DNA of 64,000 nucleotides from Pseudomonas cremoris (GCF_014230465.1 NZ_JAAXCY010000004.1:617956-681955), one strand, 5' to 3'. Numbered from the stretch's first letter, positions 8,942 through 18,003 are shown. Numbers and translations are program-made. Notes: generated by a model from the sequence alone, not told the origin.

Positions 8942-9874
8942 TCAGCCAGCCTTGAGTTCTTTGTACGGCACCGCACACACCTCATCCAAAAACTTCACCA
9001 CGGTCCCCATGCACGCTTGGCGTTCTTCGACATGAGGCATGTGGCTGGAGTCTTCAAACAGCGCCCAGCGCACATCGGCAATCTCATCCAAAAACGGCTT
9101 GACCACCAGCGGCGTGGCCTCATCGTGCCGACCGGAAATCACCAGCGTCGGTACATTGATTGCCGACAGGCGACCGATGGATTTCCAGTCTTTCAAGCTA
9201 CCGATTACATGGAATTCGGTGGGGCCGCTCATGGCGTGGTACACCGTCGGGTCGGAGTCGACTTGGGCAAAGGTACGCGCCACTGCGTCCGGCCATGGGT
9301 TGACCCGGCACACGTGATAGTCATAGAACACCCGTGATGCCGCGAGGTATTCCGGGTCTTGGTAGGTGCCGGTGGCTTCGTGTTTGAGCAGGGTTTCATG
9401 CACGCCTTCGGGCAACAATTTGCGCAGGCGGTTGGCTTCGCTGACCCACGTGCGCATGCACGTCGGCGAGTTGGCCGGGATAAACGCGCGCAGGCCCTTG
9501 GGCTGCAGGATCGCGTGTTCGCTGCCGAGCATGCCGCCCCAGGATTGGCCGAGAATCGCGTAGTTGTCGCTGATCTCCAGATGCTCCAGCAGGTTGTTCA
9601 GCTCTTCGAGAAACAGGCCGACGGTCCAGAAGGATGGGTCTTTGTCAGGGAGGTGGGTGGAGCGCCCGTTGCCCAGTTGGTCGTAGTGGATCACGGCGTG
9701 ACCGCTGGCGGCGACATCCTTGAACGCGTCGACATAGTCGTGGGTGCAACCCGGGCCGCCGTGAATGATCACCAGCGGTGTACGGCCGCTGGACAGGTCA
9801 CCGGTGACGCGGTACCAAGTCTGGTAGGTGCCAAACGCCGCATACCCTTCGTGGATTTTTTCGATGAATTCCAT
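8942..9874 (-). CDS. pip: Proline iminopeptidase (alpha/beta hydrolase, peptidase family S33)
   Basis: A 310-residue hydrolase with the S33 hallmarks: oxyanion-hole HGGPG at 38-42, nucleophile Ser111 in GQSWGG, and a later Asp and His in [10 protein letters not shown] and DSSHMPHVE. The family removes N-terminal proline or related residues from small peptides or amides. The ATG at 9874 is preferred because AGGG lies close upstream. The gene follows the LuxR-solo gene in the same direction. A lux-box-like repeat lies 61 bp before its start, an arrangement known from the pip genes controlled by OryR, XccR and PipR in plant-associated bacteria. Induction by a plant-derived signal is therefore likely but inferred. 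Confidence 0.88.
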   Translation of the reverse strand: MEFIEKIHEGYAAFGTYQTWYRVTGDLSSGRTPLVIIHGGPGCTHDYVDAFKDVAASGHAVIHYDQLGNGRSTHLPDKDPSFWTVGLFLEELNNLLEHLEISDNYAILGQSWGGMLGSEHAILQPKGLRAFIPANSPTCMRTWVSEANRLRKLLPEGVHETLLKHEATGTYQDPEYLAASRVFYDYHVCRVNPWPDAVARTFAQVDSDPTVYHAMSGPTEFHVIGSLKDWKSIGRLSAINVPTLVISGRHDEATPLVVKPFLDEIADVRWALFEDSSHMPHVEERQACMGTVVKFLDEVCAVPYKELKAG

Positions 9875-9934
9875 TTCGTGCCCTGCTCTCAAAAAAAGGA
9901 TCAGGGACACAATAGTCGTCGCGGGAAATTTAGG

Positions 9935-9956
9935 TAACTAGCAAAACAGCTAGGTT
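9935..9956 (-). promoter_or_regulatory. Lux-box-like inverted repeat upstream of pip (candidate PipR site)
   Basis: TAACTAGC and GCTAGGTT flank a six-base AAAACA centre, giving a 22-base imperfect inverted repeat (6 of 8 positions pair). The right half is identical to that of the repeat at 10812-10833. It is centred about 71 bp before the pip start, where a LuxR-type activator could contact polymerase. Confidence 0.55.
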
Positions 9957-9967
9957 TTGCGCGCGGG

Positions 9968-10753
9968 TCAATCTTCGAGCAGGCGGTAATGGGTGGCGCG
10001 CACCACCGCTTGTACGCGGTTCTTGGCCCCCAGTTTGTGCATCGCCGAGGCCAGGTGCAGGGTAACCACCGCCAGTGAACGGCTCAGCTGGCTGGCGATT
10101 TCAGCGGCCGTCAGGCCGTCGGCGGCCCATTTGAGGCACTCGCGCTCCCGTTTGGTCAGGTGGATATGCGGGTAGGTGCGCAGCTCCTTGCTGAACAGCG
10201 GGTAGGCCGCTTCCTGCAAGGCATGGGAAATAAGGCTGAAATCCGACAAGGTTTGCTGCGCATCCTGCAGTACGGTCTGGGCTCTGCCGGTACGCAGCCC
10301 GGTCAGCGACGCAAAACCGCCACGGGGCAGGTGGATTGGCACGCTCACGCCGCAGGTCAGTTGCTGGTCGTGCAGGTAGGACGAAACGGGCGCGTGGCAG
10401 GGATCGATGATCTTTTGTAGCGCGGTATCGGCCTTGGCTTCGTAGGACCACACGAACGGCGACACCGTACTCAGGGCCAAATGCTGCACCGGATCAATCT
10501 GGTAGAACCCTTTGCAGCACCACAAGCTGTGCCAGCCCGGCGGGGTATTGCGCAATGCCAGTACCGAAGGGGTGATGAGTGCACCATCCTGGTCAATCGG
10601 CACCGGGGTGTAGTCATACACCAGTGCATCGAAGCCCAACTGCTGGGCGAGGATAAACGTGTTGTCCATCTGCTCATCCAGGCTCCTGCCCGGCATCAAG
10701 CGGTGATTGAAGGCAGTTAGCTTGGCCAGCATCCGTTCTGCTCCCGAATTCAT
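9968..10753 (-). CDS. pipR: LuxR-solo regulator of the plant-responsive PipR/OryR group
   Basis: The protein (about 261 residues from the ATG at 10753; a GTG at 10786 would add 11) has an N-terminal autoinducer-binding domain (about 20-170) and a LuxR helix-turn-helix at about 195-258 (LTKRERECLKWAADGLTAAEIA). There is no luxI gene nearby. Using Asp87-Pro88 as anchor for TraR D70-P71, W102 equals W85 and W74 equals W57, while the Y61 position holds Trp78. Tyr-to-Trp here is a mark of solos that answer plant compounds instead of acyl-homoserine lactones. The flanking peptidase and peptide-transporter genes match the published PipR locus of a Pseudomonas isolate. PipR identity is inferred from neighbourhood plus this residue. 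Confidence 0.75.
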   Translation of the reverse strand: MNSGAERMLAKLTAFNHRLMPGRSLDEQMDNTFILAQQLGFDALVYDYTPVPIDQDGALITPSVLALRNTPPGWHSLWCCKGFYQIDPVQHLALSTVSPFVWSYEAKADTALQKIIDPCHAPVSSYLHDQQLTCGVSVPIHLPRGGFASLTGLRTGRAQTVLQDAQQTLSDFSLISHALQEAAYPLFSKELRTYPHIHLTKRERECLKWAADGLTAAEIASQLSRSLAVVTLHLASAMHKLGAKNRVQAVVRATHYRLLED

Positions 10754-10811
10754 TTGAATCTCGACTTGCTGCAAGTAGAATGCCACGCCCCGGCGAAGGA
10801 CAGCCAGGCCA

Positions 10812-10833
10812 AACCTATAAGAATTGCTAGGTT
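10812..10833 (+). promoter_or_regulatory. Lux-box-like inverted repeat upstream of the second peptidase gene
   Basis: AACCTA and TAGGTT are perfect inverted six-base arms separated by ten bases; the right end reads GCTAGGTT as in the pip-side repeat. It lies between the LuxR-solo start and the peptidase start at 10915, so it could serve the peptidase-ABC transporter operon, autoregulation, or both. Confidence 0.6.
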
Positions 10834-10914
10834 ATGGACGCGCGGCATCCTCGGTAGTGTTGGCCGCTAAACGGCCGCTACCTGCCAGGCCGACACAACA
10901 CAAGGAATGTATGC

Positions 10915-11802
10915 ATGTGGCGTGAAATTGCCCCCGACCAGCAGTACAGCGTGCAAGTCGACGGCTATGACCTCGTGGTCTACAGCTTTGGCGAAGGCGA
11001 TGAGGTGCTGTTGTGTCTCAACGGCGGGCCAGGCCTGCCGTGTGACTATTTGCGCGACGCCCATGGCTGGCTCAAAGACCATAACCTGCGAGTGGTTGCA
11101 TTCGACCAGCTTGGCACGGGCGCATCAGCCAGACCGACCGATGTTTCCCTGTGGGAAATCCGCCGTTATGTCGAAGAAGTCGAAACCGTGCGCCAAGCCC
11201 TGGGCCTGGGCCGCGTGCATTTGCTTGGGCATTCCTGGGGCGGCTGGCTGGGTATCGAGTACGCCATCCATTACCCCAATGCCCTGAAAAGCCTGATTCT
11301 CGAAAACACCGTCGGCGACATCCCACACCTGTCCCAGGAACTGGAACGCCTGCGCGGCGCCCTCGGCAGCGAAACCGTGGCCATGATGCAGCGCCACGAA
11401 GCCATGGGCACCCTGGACCACCCGCAATACCAAGCCGCGATTACCTTGCTCAACTACCGCCACGTGTGCCGCCTCGACGAGTGGCCAGAGCCGGTCAAAC
11501 GCTCGCTGGGTGACTGGAACATGGGCCCCTACGAAACCATGCAGGGGCCCAACGAATTCCTCTATATCGGCAATCTCAAGGACTGGAACCGTCTCTCTGA
11601 AATGGCCGAATTCAAGATGCCTATCCTGATCACCACCGGCCAGCACGACGAACTCACCCCGGCCTGTGCCATGCGCATGAAGATGGCCGCCAGGCACGCC
11701 GAATTGCATGTGTTCCCCAACAGCAGCCATATGCCGTTCTACGAAGAGCCCCAGGCGTATTTTCCGGTGCTGCTGGACTTCCTTGCGCGTCATCGAGGCT
11801 GA
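10915..11802 (+). CDS. Second proline iminopeptidase-like alpha/beta hydrolase (S33)
   Basis: The 295-residue protein shares family marks with the pip product: NGGPG at 36-40, nucleophile Ser107 in GHSWGG, then TTGQHDELTP and NSSHMPFYEE carrying the likely Asp and His. The two proteins are clearly related but not near-identical. It opens a compact operon with the peptide ABC transporter genes: the first permease begins 4 nt after its stop. The operon layout suggests that an imported peptide or amide is cut in the cytoplasm by this enzyme. No signal peptide is seen. In the PipR literature an adjacent peptidase gene is the induced target; this gene is a good candidate for that role. Confidence 0.85.
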   Translation: MWREIAPDQQYSVQVDGYDLVVYSFGEGDEVLLCLNGGPGLPCDYLRDAHGWLKDHNLRVVAFDQLGTGASARPTDVSLWEIRRYVEEVETVRQALGLGRVHLLGHSWGGWLGIEYAIHYPNALKSLILENTVGDIPHLSQELERLRGALGSETVAMMQRHEAMGTLDHPQYQAAITLLNYRHVCRLDEWPEPVKRSLGDWNMGPYETMQGPNEFLYIGNLKDWNRLSEMAEFKMPILITTGQHDELTPACAMRMKMAARHAELHVFPNSSHMPFYEEPQAYFPVLLDFLARHRG

Positions 11803-11805
11803 CGG

Positions 11806-12753
11806 ATGAACCTGGCGCGCTACCGCTTTGTACTCTCCCGGCCGCTGCAATTGCTGCCGGTGTTGTTTGGCATCAGCCTGATTACCTTTGTGCTGGTGCG
11901 TTCGATTCCGGGCGACCCGGCGCGGGCCCTGCTGGGCTCGCGCAGCACGCCAGACGCCTTGTTGAAAATCCGCGCCCAGTACGGCCTCGACCAGCCGTTA
12001 TGGCTGCAATATTTCTACTTCCTGAAGAACCTGCTCAAGGGCGATCTCGGCCAATCGCTGCTGTACAAGGTCGATGCGCTGAAACTGATCGTCACCCGCA
12101 TCGAGCCGACCCTGGTGCTGGTACTCGGCAGCGTGCTGCTGGCGCTGCTGATTGCGGTGCCGCTGGCAACCGTCGCCGCGCGCAACAAGGGCGGCTGGGC
12201 AGACAACCTGATCCGCGTATTTACCACGGTGGGCCTGGGCATGCCGGCGTTCTGGCTGGGCTTGATGCTGATCCTGTTGTTGAGCGTGCAGTGGGGCCTG
12301 TTTCCGGTGTCCGGTTACGGTCGCACCTGGGTGGACAAGGCCCACCATATGGTGCTGCCGTGCCTGACCATCGCCCTGGCGCTGTCGGCGGTATTGGTGC
12401 GCAACCTGCGGGCCAGCATGTTGATGGAGTTACAGGCCGACCACGTCACCGCCGCCCGTGCCCGCGGGCTGTCGGAAGCGGCGGTGTTTCGCCGCCACGT
12501 GTTGCCCAACTCCCTGGTGCCGGCGGTCAACCTGTTGGCGGTGAATATCGGCTGGCTGATCAGTGGCACGGTGGTGATCGAAAGCCTGTTCGCCATCCCC
12601 GGCATCGGCCAATTGTTGGTGCGCGGCATCTTCACCCGCGACTACATGGTGGTGCAGGGCGTGGCCATGGTGCTGGCCTGTGCCACGGTGGTGGTCAACT
12701 TTATCGCCGACGTGATCACGGTAGCCCTCGACCCACGGGTGAAGATGCAATGA
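11806..12753 (+). CDS. Peptide ABC transporter permease, DppB/OppB type
   Basis: 315 residues with about six membrane segments. The N-terminus LLPVLFGISLITFVLVRSIPGDPA is the standard start of DppB-type permeases. The cytoplasmic EAA loop that contacts the ATPases is seen as ARARGLSEAAVFRRHVLPNS. It forms the inner-membrane channel together with the DppC-type protein encoded next, whose ATG overlaps this stop codon (ATGA). It belongs to a five-gene peptide importer behind the second peptidase gene. Confidence 0.93.
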   Translation: MNLARYRFVLSRPLQLLPVLFGISLITFVLVRSIPGDPARALLGSRSTPDALLKIRAQYGLDQPLWLQYFYFLKNLLKGDLGQSLLYKVDALKLIVTRIEPTLVLVLGSVLLALLIAVPLATVAARNKGGWADNLIRVFTTVGLGMPAFWLGLMLILLLSVQWGLFPVSGYGRTWVDKAHHMVLPCLTIALALSAVLVRNLRASMLMELQADHVTAARARGLSEAAVFRRHVLPNSLVPAVNLLAVNIGWLISGTVVIESLFAIPGIGQLLVRGIFTRDYMVVQGVAMVLACATVVVNFIADVITVALDPRVKMQ

Positions 12754-13607
12754 CCAGCCGCCCGTTGATTGCCCCGTGGCGCCTGCGCTTGCGTTTCGGT
12801 TTTCGCAACGGCCGTCTGACTGCCGCGTGGGGCTTGTTGATTCTGCTGGTGTGGTTTGCCCTGGCAGTGTTCGCGCCGTGGATCGCACCTTATGACCCGA
12901 TTGCACAAAACACTGATATCAGTTTGCTCGGTCCCAGCCTGGCCCATCCATTTGGCACGGATAATTACGGGCGCGACATTCTTTCGCGGGTGATCTGGGG
13001 CGCGCGCATTGACCTGCAACTGGCGATCATCGGCGTGATCTTCCCGTTCATGATCGGCACCTTTATCGGCGCAGTCTCCGGCTACATCGGCGGGCGTTTC
13101 GACAGTTTCTGCATGCGCGTCATCGATGTGATCCTGGCGTTCCCGTTCCTGGTGTTGATGCTGGCGATCATGGCCATTCTCGGGCCGGGCCTGAAGAGTT
13201 TTTACATCGCCATGGCGCTGGTGGGTTGGGTGTCGTATGCGCGGCTGATCCGCTCGCAGATTCTGGTGCTGAAGGAAAGCGACTTTGCCTTGGCGGCCAA
13301 AAGTTTGGGCTTTGGTCATGGGCGCATTCTGTTCCGGCATTTGCTGCCGAATGCGATGTTCGGCTCGATCGTGTTTTCCATGTCCGACGCCGTGCTGGTA
13401 CTGCTCAATGGCGCCGCCGTGAGTTACCTGGGCCTGGGCGTGCAGCCGCCCACCGCCGAGTGGGGCACCATGGTCGCCGAAGGTCAGGCCTTCATCACCA
13501 CCGCCTGGTGGATCTGCACGTTTCCGGGGCTGGCCATTGTGACCCTGGCCATGGGCTTTAGCTTGCTGGCGGACGGCGTGGCGCAGGTATTGGGGGATCG
13601 CTCATGA
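12750..13607 (+). CDS. Peptide ABC transporter permease, DppC/OppC type
   Basis: 285 residues. The family start is present: a membrane segment, then FAPWIAPYDPIAQN and HPFGTDNYGRDILSRVIWGA, typical of DppC/NikC permeases. The EAA loop is AAKSLGFGHGRILFRHLLPN and the segment AAVSYLGLGVQPPTAEWG precedes the last helix. The ATG at 12750 overlaps the DppB stop and its own stop overlaps the next ATG, so the operon is translationally coupled. The frame stays open upstream to 12000 inside dppB; that extension is not part of the protein. Confidence 0.93.
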   Translation: MTSRPLIAPWRLRLRFGFRNGRLTAAWGLLILLVWFALAVFAPWIAPYDPIAQNTDISLLGPSLAHPFGTDNYGRDILSRVIWGARIDLQLAIIGVIFPFMIGTFIGAVSGYIGGRFDSFCMRVIDVILAFPFLVLMLAIMAILGPGLKSFYIAMALVGWVSYARLIRSQILVLKESDFALAAKSLGFGHGRILFRHLLPNAMFGSIVFSMSDAVLVLLNGAAVSYLGLGVQPPTAEWGTMVAEGQAFITTAWWICTFPGLAIVTLAMGFSLLADGVAQVLGDRS

Positions 13608-14560
13608 GTCTGTTGCAGGTGCAGGACCTGAGCGTGATTGCCACTCACCCTGGGCGCGACGTCACCTTGGTGGACCGCGTGTCGTTTGACGTGGCCGAGG
13701 GCGAGATCCTCGGCCTGGTGGGCGAGAGTGGTTCGGGCAAGACCATGGCCTGTCGCGGCCTGATGCGCTTGCTGCCATCGCCCAGCCTGCGGGTGCAGGG
13801 TGGTGCAGTGCGCTTGGCCGGCCAGGATCTGTTGCAACTGGATGATACCGGGATGCGCGCTGTGCGGGGCGGGCAACTGGGCATGATCTTCCAGAATCCC
13901 AGCAGCCATCTGGACCCGTTGATGCGTATCGGCGAGCAGATCGCCGAGGGTATCCGCCTGCATCAAGGTGCCTCGAAAAAGGACGCGCGCCTGCAGGCCA
14001 TCGACGTGTTGCGCCAAGTGGGCATTCCCGATCCCCAGGCACGTGTCGACAACTACCCCCACGAGTTTTCCGGCGGCATGCGCCAGCGCGCGATGATCGC
14101 CGTGGCCTTGGGCTGCAACCCCAAAGTATTGATTGCCGACGAGCCAACCACCGCCCTCGACGTCACCGTGCAGGCGCAAATCCTGCGCCTGCTGCTGGAC
14201 CTGCGAGACACGCGCGGCTTGTCGATCATCATGATCACCCACGACCTTGGCGTGGTGGCGCAAACCTGTGATTCCATCGCGGTGATGTATGCCGGACGCC
14301 TGTGCGAACACGGCAGCAAGTACGACCTGCTGGCCCGTCCGCAACACCCCTACACCGCTGGCCTGATCGACTGCCAACCGGCGCAAAGCAGCGGTCACGC
14401 CTTGCTGCGCACCATCCCCGGCCAGCCGCCGTTGCTGGACTCATTGCCCGCCGGTTGTCGCTTTAATCCGCGTTGCCCGCAGGTTGGCGCCTTGTGCACC
14501 GAGCGCTTGCCGGAAGGGGCGCGGGTCGCCTGTCACTACCCCTTGGGAATGCACCCATGA
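13604..14560 (+). CDS. Peptide ABC transporter ATPase, DppD/OppD type
   Basis: 318 residues with a complete nucleotide-binding domain: Walker [10 protein letters not shown]-loop [10 protein letters not shown], signature FSGGMRQR, Walker [13 protein letters not shown] and the H-loop HD in MITHDLGVV. The C-terminal oligopeptide-transporter extension contains the usual cysteine-rich CRFNPRCPQ segment that can hold an iron-sulfur cluster in this family. It powers import together with the DppF-type ATPase encoded next, with a four-base start/stop overlap. Confidence 0.94.
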   Translation: MSLLQVQDLSVIATHPGRDVTLVDRVSFDVAEGEILGLVGESGSGKTMACRGLMRLLPSPSLRVQGGAVRLAGQDLLQLDDTGMRAVRGGQLGMIFQNPSSHLDPLMRIGEQIAEGIRLHQGASKKDARLQAIDVLRQVGIPDPQARVDNYPHEFSGGMRQRAMIAVALGCNPKVLIADEPTTALDVTVQAQILRLLLDLRDTRGLSIIMITHDLGVVAQTCDSIAVMYAGRLCEHGSKYDLLARPQHPYTAGLIDCQPAQSSGHALLRTIPGQPPLLDSLPAGCRFNPRCPQVGALCTERLPEGARVACHYPLGMHP

Positions 14561-15576
14561 GCCTATTGCAGATCAAGGACCTGGAGGTGAAGTTTGCCGC
14601 GTCCGGCACCGGGCTGTTCGGGTTGAACAAGCAGTGGGTGAGGGCGGTGAACGGTGTGTCGCTGAACCTGGCGGCGGGTGAAACCCTTGGATTGGTAGGC
14701 GAGTCCGGCAGCGGCAAGAGCACTTTGGGCCGGGCAATTTTGCACCTCAACCCGATCAGTAGCGGCCAGGTGTTGTTCGACGGCATCGATATGGCCCACG
14801 GCAGCGCCGTCGACATTGCGCGTTTGCGTCACGAAACCGCGATGATCTTCCAGGACCCTTACGCAGCCTTGAACCCGCGCCATACCATCGGCGAAACCAT
14901 TGCCGAAGTGTTGCGGGTGCAGCGCAAGGTCCCAGCGGACCGAATTCCGGCTCGGGTCAATGAACTGCTCGACCTGGTCGGCCTGCGCCCCGAACTTGCC
15001 AGCCGCAAAGCCGGCTCCCTCAGCGGCGGCCAGTGCCAGCGCGTCGGCATCGCCCGTGCGCTGGCGGTGGAACCGCGCCTGATCATCGCCGACGAGTGCG
15101 TGGCGGCGCTGGATGTGTCGATTCAGGGCCAGATCATCAACCTGCTGTTGGAGCTGCAACAGCGCATGAACCTGGCGATCCTGTCTATCGCCCATGACCT
15201 GGCGATCGTGCGCCGCCTGTGCGACCGCGTGGCGGTGATGTACCTGGGTAAGATCGTCGAGGAAGGGCCGGTGGAAGCGGTGTTTACCGCACCGCGTCAT
15301 CCCTATACGGCGGCGTTGATTGAGGCGATTCCGGAGATTGATCCCTATCGGCCATTGCCTACAGAGCCCTTGCCAGGTGAACCGCCAAGCCCACTGAACT
15401 TGCCTACAGGGTGTGCCTTTCACCCGCGCTGCCGGCACGCGCAAGCCATGTGTTCCGTGGTGTTGCCGCCTACTCATTTCCTGCACGAGCATCGGTACAG
15501 TTGCGTGCTTGAACAACCATTGACCCTTTCTGCCGTCCATAAACAAGGAGTTATGACATGCAATCGCGCCACTTGA
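14557..15576 (+). CDS. Peptide ABC transporter ATPase, DppF/OppF type, with unusual motif residues
   Basis: 339 residues from the ATG at 14557, which overlaps the previous stop. Walker A GESGSGKS and Q-loop FQDPYAALNP are normal. The signature reads LSGGQCQR where LSGGQRQR is usual, and Walker B continues DECVAALD where DEPVSALD is usual; the catalytic Glu is kept. The C-terminal CAFHPRCRHA segment is the family's cysteine motif. The last 19 bases overlap the start of the binding-protein gene, giving an odd tail. Both Cys changes stand in otherwise conserved positions, so activity should be retained but may be altered. Confidence 0.92.
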   Translation: MSLLQIKDLEVKFAASGTGLFGLNKQWVRAVNGVSLNLAAGETLGLVGESGSGKSTLGRAILHLNPISSGQVLFDGIDMAHGSAVDIARLRHETAMIFQDPYAALNPRHTIGETIAEVLRVQRKVPADRIPARVNELLDLVGLRPELASRKAGSLSGGQCQRVGIARALAVEPRLIIADECVAALDVSIQGQIINLLLELQQRMNLAILSIAHDLAIVRRLCDRVAVMYLGKIVEEGPVEAVFTAPRHPYTAALIEAIPEIDPYRPLPTEPLPGEPPSPLNLPTGCAFHPRCRHAQAMCSVVLPPTHFLHEHRYSCVLEQPLTLSAVHKQGVMTCNRAT

Positions 15577-17072
15577 AGCTGCTTGCAGCCGCCACGTTGA
15601 CCGCTTGGTCCCTCACTGCCGGGTTGGCGCAAGCCGCCGGTGTATTGACCATCGGTTGCCGTGAAGACAGCACCACGTTCGACCCGATCAAAAGCGCGCA
15701 AAACCGCGACACCTGGGTATTCGCCAACGTCTACGACACCCTGGTCCGCGTGGATAACCTGGGCACCAAGATGGAGCCGGGGCTGGCAGAAAGCTGGGAG
15801 ATTTCCAAGGATGGCCTGACCTACACCTTCAAGCTGCGTGACGCGAAATTCTCGGACGGTTCGGCGATCACCGCTGATGACGCGGCGTTTAGCCTGCTGC
15901 GTATCCGCGACAACAAGGCGTCGCTGTGGGCTGACCCCTTCAACCTGATCAACACGGCCAAGGCGGCTGATCCGAATACCCTGGTGGTCACGCTGAAGAC
16001 TCCGGCTGTAGCTTTCCTTTCCCAACTGGCTTCGCCGACGGTGTCGATCCTGTCGGAAAAAGCCATGACCAAAATGGGTGAAGAGGCCTACTCGGAAAAC
16101 CCGGTGACCTCCGGCGCGTTTACCGTGGACGAGTGGCGCAAGGGTGACCGGGTGATCCTGAAAAAGAACCCGAACTTCTGGCAAGCCAAGAACGTCAGCC
16201 TGGACGGCGTGGAGTGGGTCTCGGTGACCGACGACAACACCCGCATGCGCATGGTGCAGAACAACGAGCTGGACACGGCGATCTTCGTGCCGTTTTCACG
16301 GGTTGAAGAGCTGAAGAAAGACAAGAATGTGGTGGTGCATTCCGACCCGTCCACCCGTGAAGATCACCTGCTGATCAACCACGAGCACGGTTTGCTGGCC
16401 AAGCCGGAAGTGCGTCAGGCGCTGGACATGGCCATCGATAAACAATCGCTGGTGAAGACCGCCACGTTCGGTCAGGGCACTGTGGCCTATTCCTACATTC
16501 CAAAGGGCTCGCTGTATCACTACGCCAACAACCTGCAACGCCCGTACGACCCAGCCGAAGCCAAGAAACTGCTGGCCGCCGCCGGTGCCAAGGATTTGAA
16601 GCTTAACTACGTGGTCAACGCCGGTAACGAAGCCGACGAGCAGATCGCGGAGATCATCAAGGACCAGTTGGCCAAGGTCGGCGTGACCGCCAACCTGCAA
16701 AAGGTCGACCCCACCCAAAGCTGGCAGATGCTGGTGGACGGTGACTACGATATTTCGGTGATGTACTGGACCAACGACATCCTCGACCCGGACCAGAAGA
16801 CCACTTTCGTGCTGGGCCACGACACCAACCAGAACTACATGACCCGCTACAAGAACGACAAGGTCAAGGAGTTGGTAGCACAAGCGCGGATCGAGGCCGA
16901 CCCGGTCAAGCGTGAGCAGATGTATGTCGAGCTGCAGAAGCTGGCGAAGCAGGATGTGAACTGGATTGACCTGTACTACAGCCCGTACATCAATATTTCA
17001 CGCAGTAACATCAGCAACTTCCTGCAAAACCCACTGGGCCGCTTCACACTCGAAGAAGTGGTGAAAAACTAA
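15558..17072 (+). CDS. Periplasmic peptide-binding protein (solute-binding family 5)
   Basis: 504 residues. A signal peptide (about 1-26, ending GLAQA) targets it to the periplasm; no lipobox Cys is present. The mature protein follows family 5: TFDPIKSAQNRDTWVFANVYDTL, LAESWEISKDGLTYTFKLRD, then SGAFTVDEWRKGD and the NPNFW segment. It captures the substrate for the DppBCDF-type complex encoded just before it. Placing the binding-protein gene last, overlapping the ATPase gene, is less common than placing it first. The ligand is unknown; the peptidase neighbours and LuxR solo suggest a small peptide or plant-derived amide. Confidence 0.92.
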   Translation: MQSRHLKLLAAATLTAWSLTAGLAQAAGVLTIGCREDSTTFDPIKSAQNRDTWVFANVYDTLVRVDNLGTKMEPGLAESWEISKDGLTYTFKLRDAKFSDGSAITADDAAFSLLRIRDNKASLWADPFNLINTAKAADPNTLVVTLKTPAVAFLSQLASPTVSILSEKAMTKMGEEAYSENPVTSGAFTVDEWRKGDRVILKKNPNFWQAKNVSLDGVEWVSVTDDNTRMRMVQNNELDTAIFVPFSRVEELKKDKNVVVHSDPSTREDHLLINHEHGLLAKPEVRQALDMAIDKQSLVKTATFGQGTVAYSYIPKGSLYHYANNLQRPYDPAEAKKLLAAAGAKDLKLNYVVNAGNEADEQIAEIIKDQLAKVGVTANLQKVDPTQSWQMLVDGDYDISVMYWTNDILDPDQKTTFVLGHDTNQNYMTRYKNDKVKELVAQARIEADPVKREQMYVELQKLAKQDVNWIDLYYSPYINISRSNISNFLQNPLGRFTLEEVVKN

Positions 17073-17094
17073 GATCCAGAGAACACCGCAATAT

Positions 17095-17190
17095 AAATGT
17101 GGGAGCGGGCTTGCTCGCGAATGCAGAGTGTCAGTCAACAGAGATATCGACTGATCTACCGCATTCGCGAGCAAGCCCGCTCCCACATTT
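17095..17190. repeat. REP doublet, intact arms
   Basis: The core starting AAATGTGGGAGCGGGCTTGC (17095) is mirrored exactly at about 17163-17190, with some 40 bp between the arms. It lies between the converging binding-protein and yciK-like genes and could end both transcripts. Confidence 0.9.
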
Positions 17191-17208
17191 AGTTCTGCTG
17201 CGTTCCGA

Positions 17209-17949
17209 CTACTGCGCGTCGAACGCCTGCCCGTTGATACCGGTACTGTCCGGCCCCATCAGGTACAGGTACACCGGCATGATCTCTTCCGGCGTCGGGT
17301 TATCCGTCGGGTTTTCCCCTGGATACGCCTGGGCCCGCATGCTGGTGCGCGTGGCGCCTGGGTTGATGCTGTTGGCGCGTACCGGTGCGACCGTGTCGAG
17401 CTCATCGGCCAGGGTTTGCATCAGGCCTTCAGTGGCGAATTTCGACACGCCGTAAGCGCCCCAATACGCCCGACCCTTGCGGCCCACGCTGCTGGAGGTG
17501 AATACCACCGACGCATCCTGGGACAACTTGAGCAGCGGCAGCAGCGTGCTGGTCAGCATGAACATCGCGTTGACGTTCACGTGCATCACCCGCATGAAGT
17601 TCTCACCGGACAACTGCTCGATCGGCGTGCGTGGGCCGATGATCGAGGCGTTGTGCAGCAGGCCGTCGAGGTGGCCGAACTCTTTTTCGATCATCGCTGC
17701 CAGCTCATCGTATTGATGGGGCAGGGCGGTCTCCAAGTTGAACGGGATTACTACCGGCTGTGGCTGGCCTGCGGCTTCGATCTCGTCATAGACCTGGGCC
17801 AGGTTGGCCTCGGTCTTGCCCAGCAGCAAGACGGTGGCACCATGGGCGGCATAGGTTTTCGCCGCTGCTGCGCCAATCCCGCGACCGGCGCCGGTCACCA
17901 GGATCACCCGGCCTTTGAGCAGTTCTGGACGTGCGGAGTAATCAAACAT
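17209..17949 (-). CDS. Short-chain dehydrogenase, YciK family
   Basis: 246 residues. The nucleotide-binding TGAGRGIGAAAA (about 18-29) and the catalytic YGVSK are both present, with the usual Ser upstream in FTSSSVGRKG. Sequence and length match the YciK-type oxidoreductases. The ATG at 17949 is chosen because GAGG stands 8 nt upstream and it fits the family start; a start at 17964 would add five residues. It is the last gene of the ubiG-mupP-yciK set, the same order as in P. aeruginosa. Substrate unknown. Confidence 0.88.
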   Translation of the reverse strand: MFDYSARPELLKGRVILVTGAGRGIGAAAAKTYAAHGATVLLLGKTEANLAQVYDEIEAAGQPQPVVIPFNLETALPHQYDELAAMIEKEFGHLDGLLHNASIIGPRTPIEQLSGENFMRVMHVNVNAMFMLTSTLLPLLKLSQDASVVFTSSSVGRKGRAYWGAYGVSKFATEGLMQTLADELDTVAPVRANSINPGATRTSMRAQAYPGENPTDNPTPEEIMPVYLYLMGPDSTGINGQAFDAQ

Positions 17950-18003
17950 AAATAGCCTCGACAAAATTCACAGTGATACAGCTCTCAATGTGGAATCCAA
18001 TTC

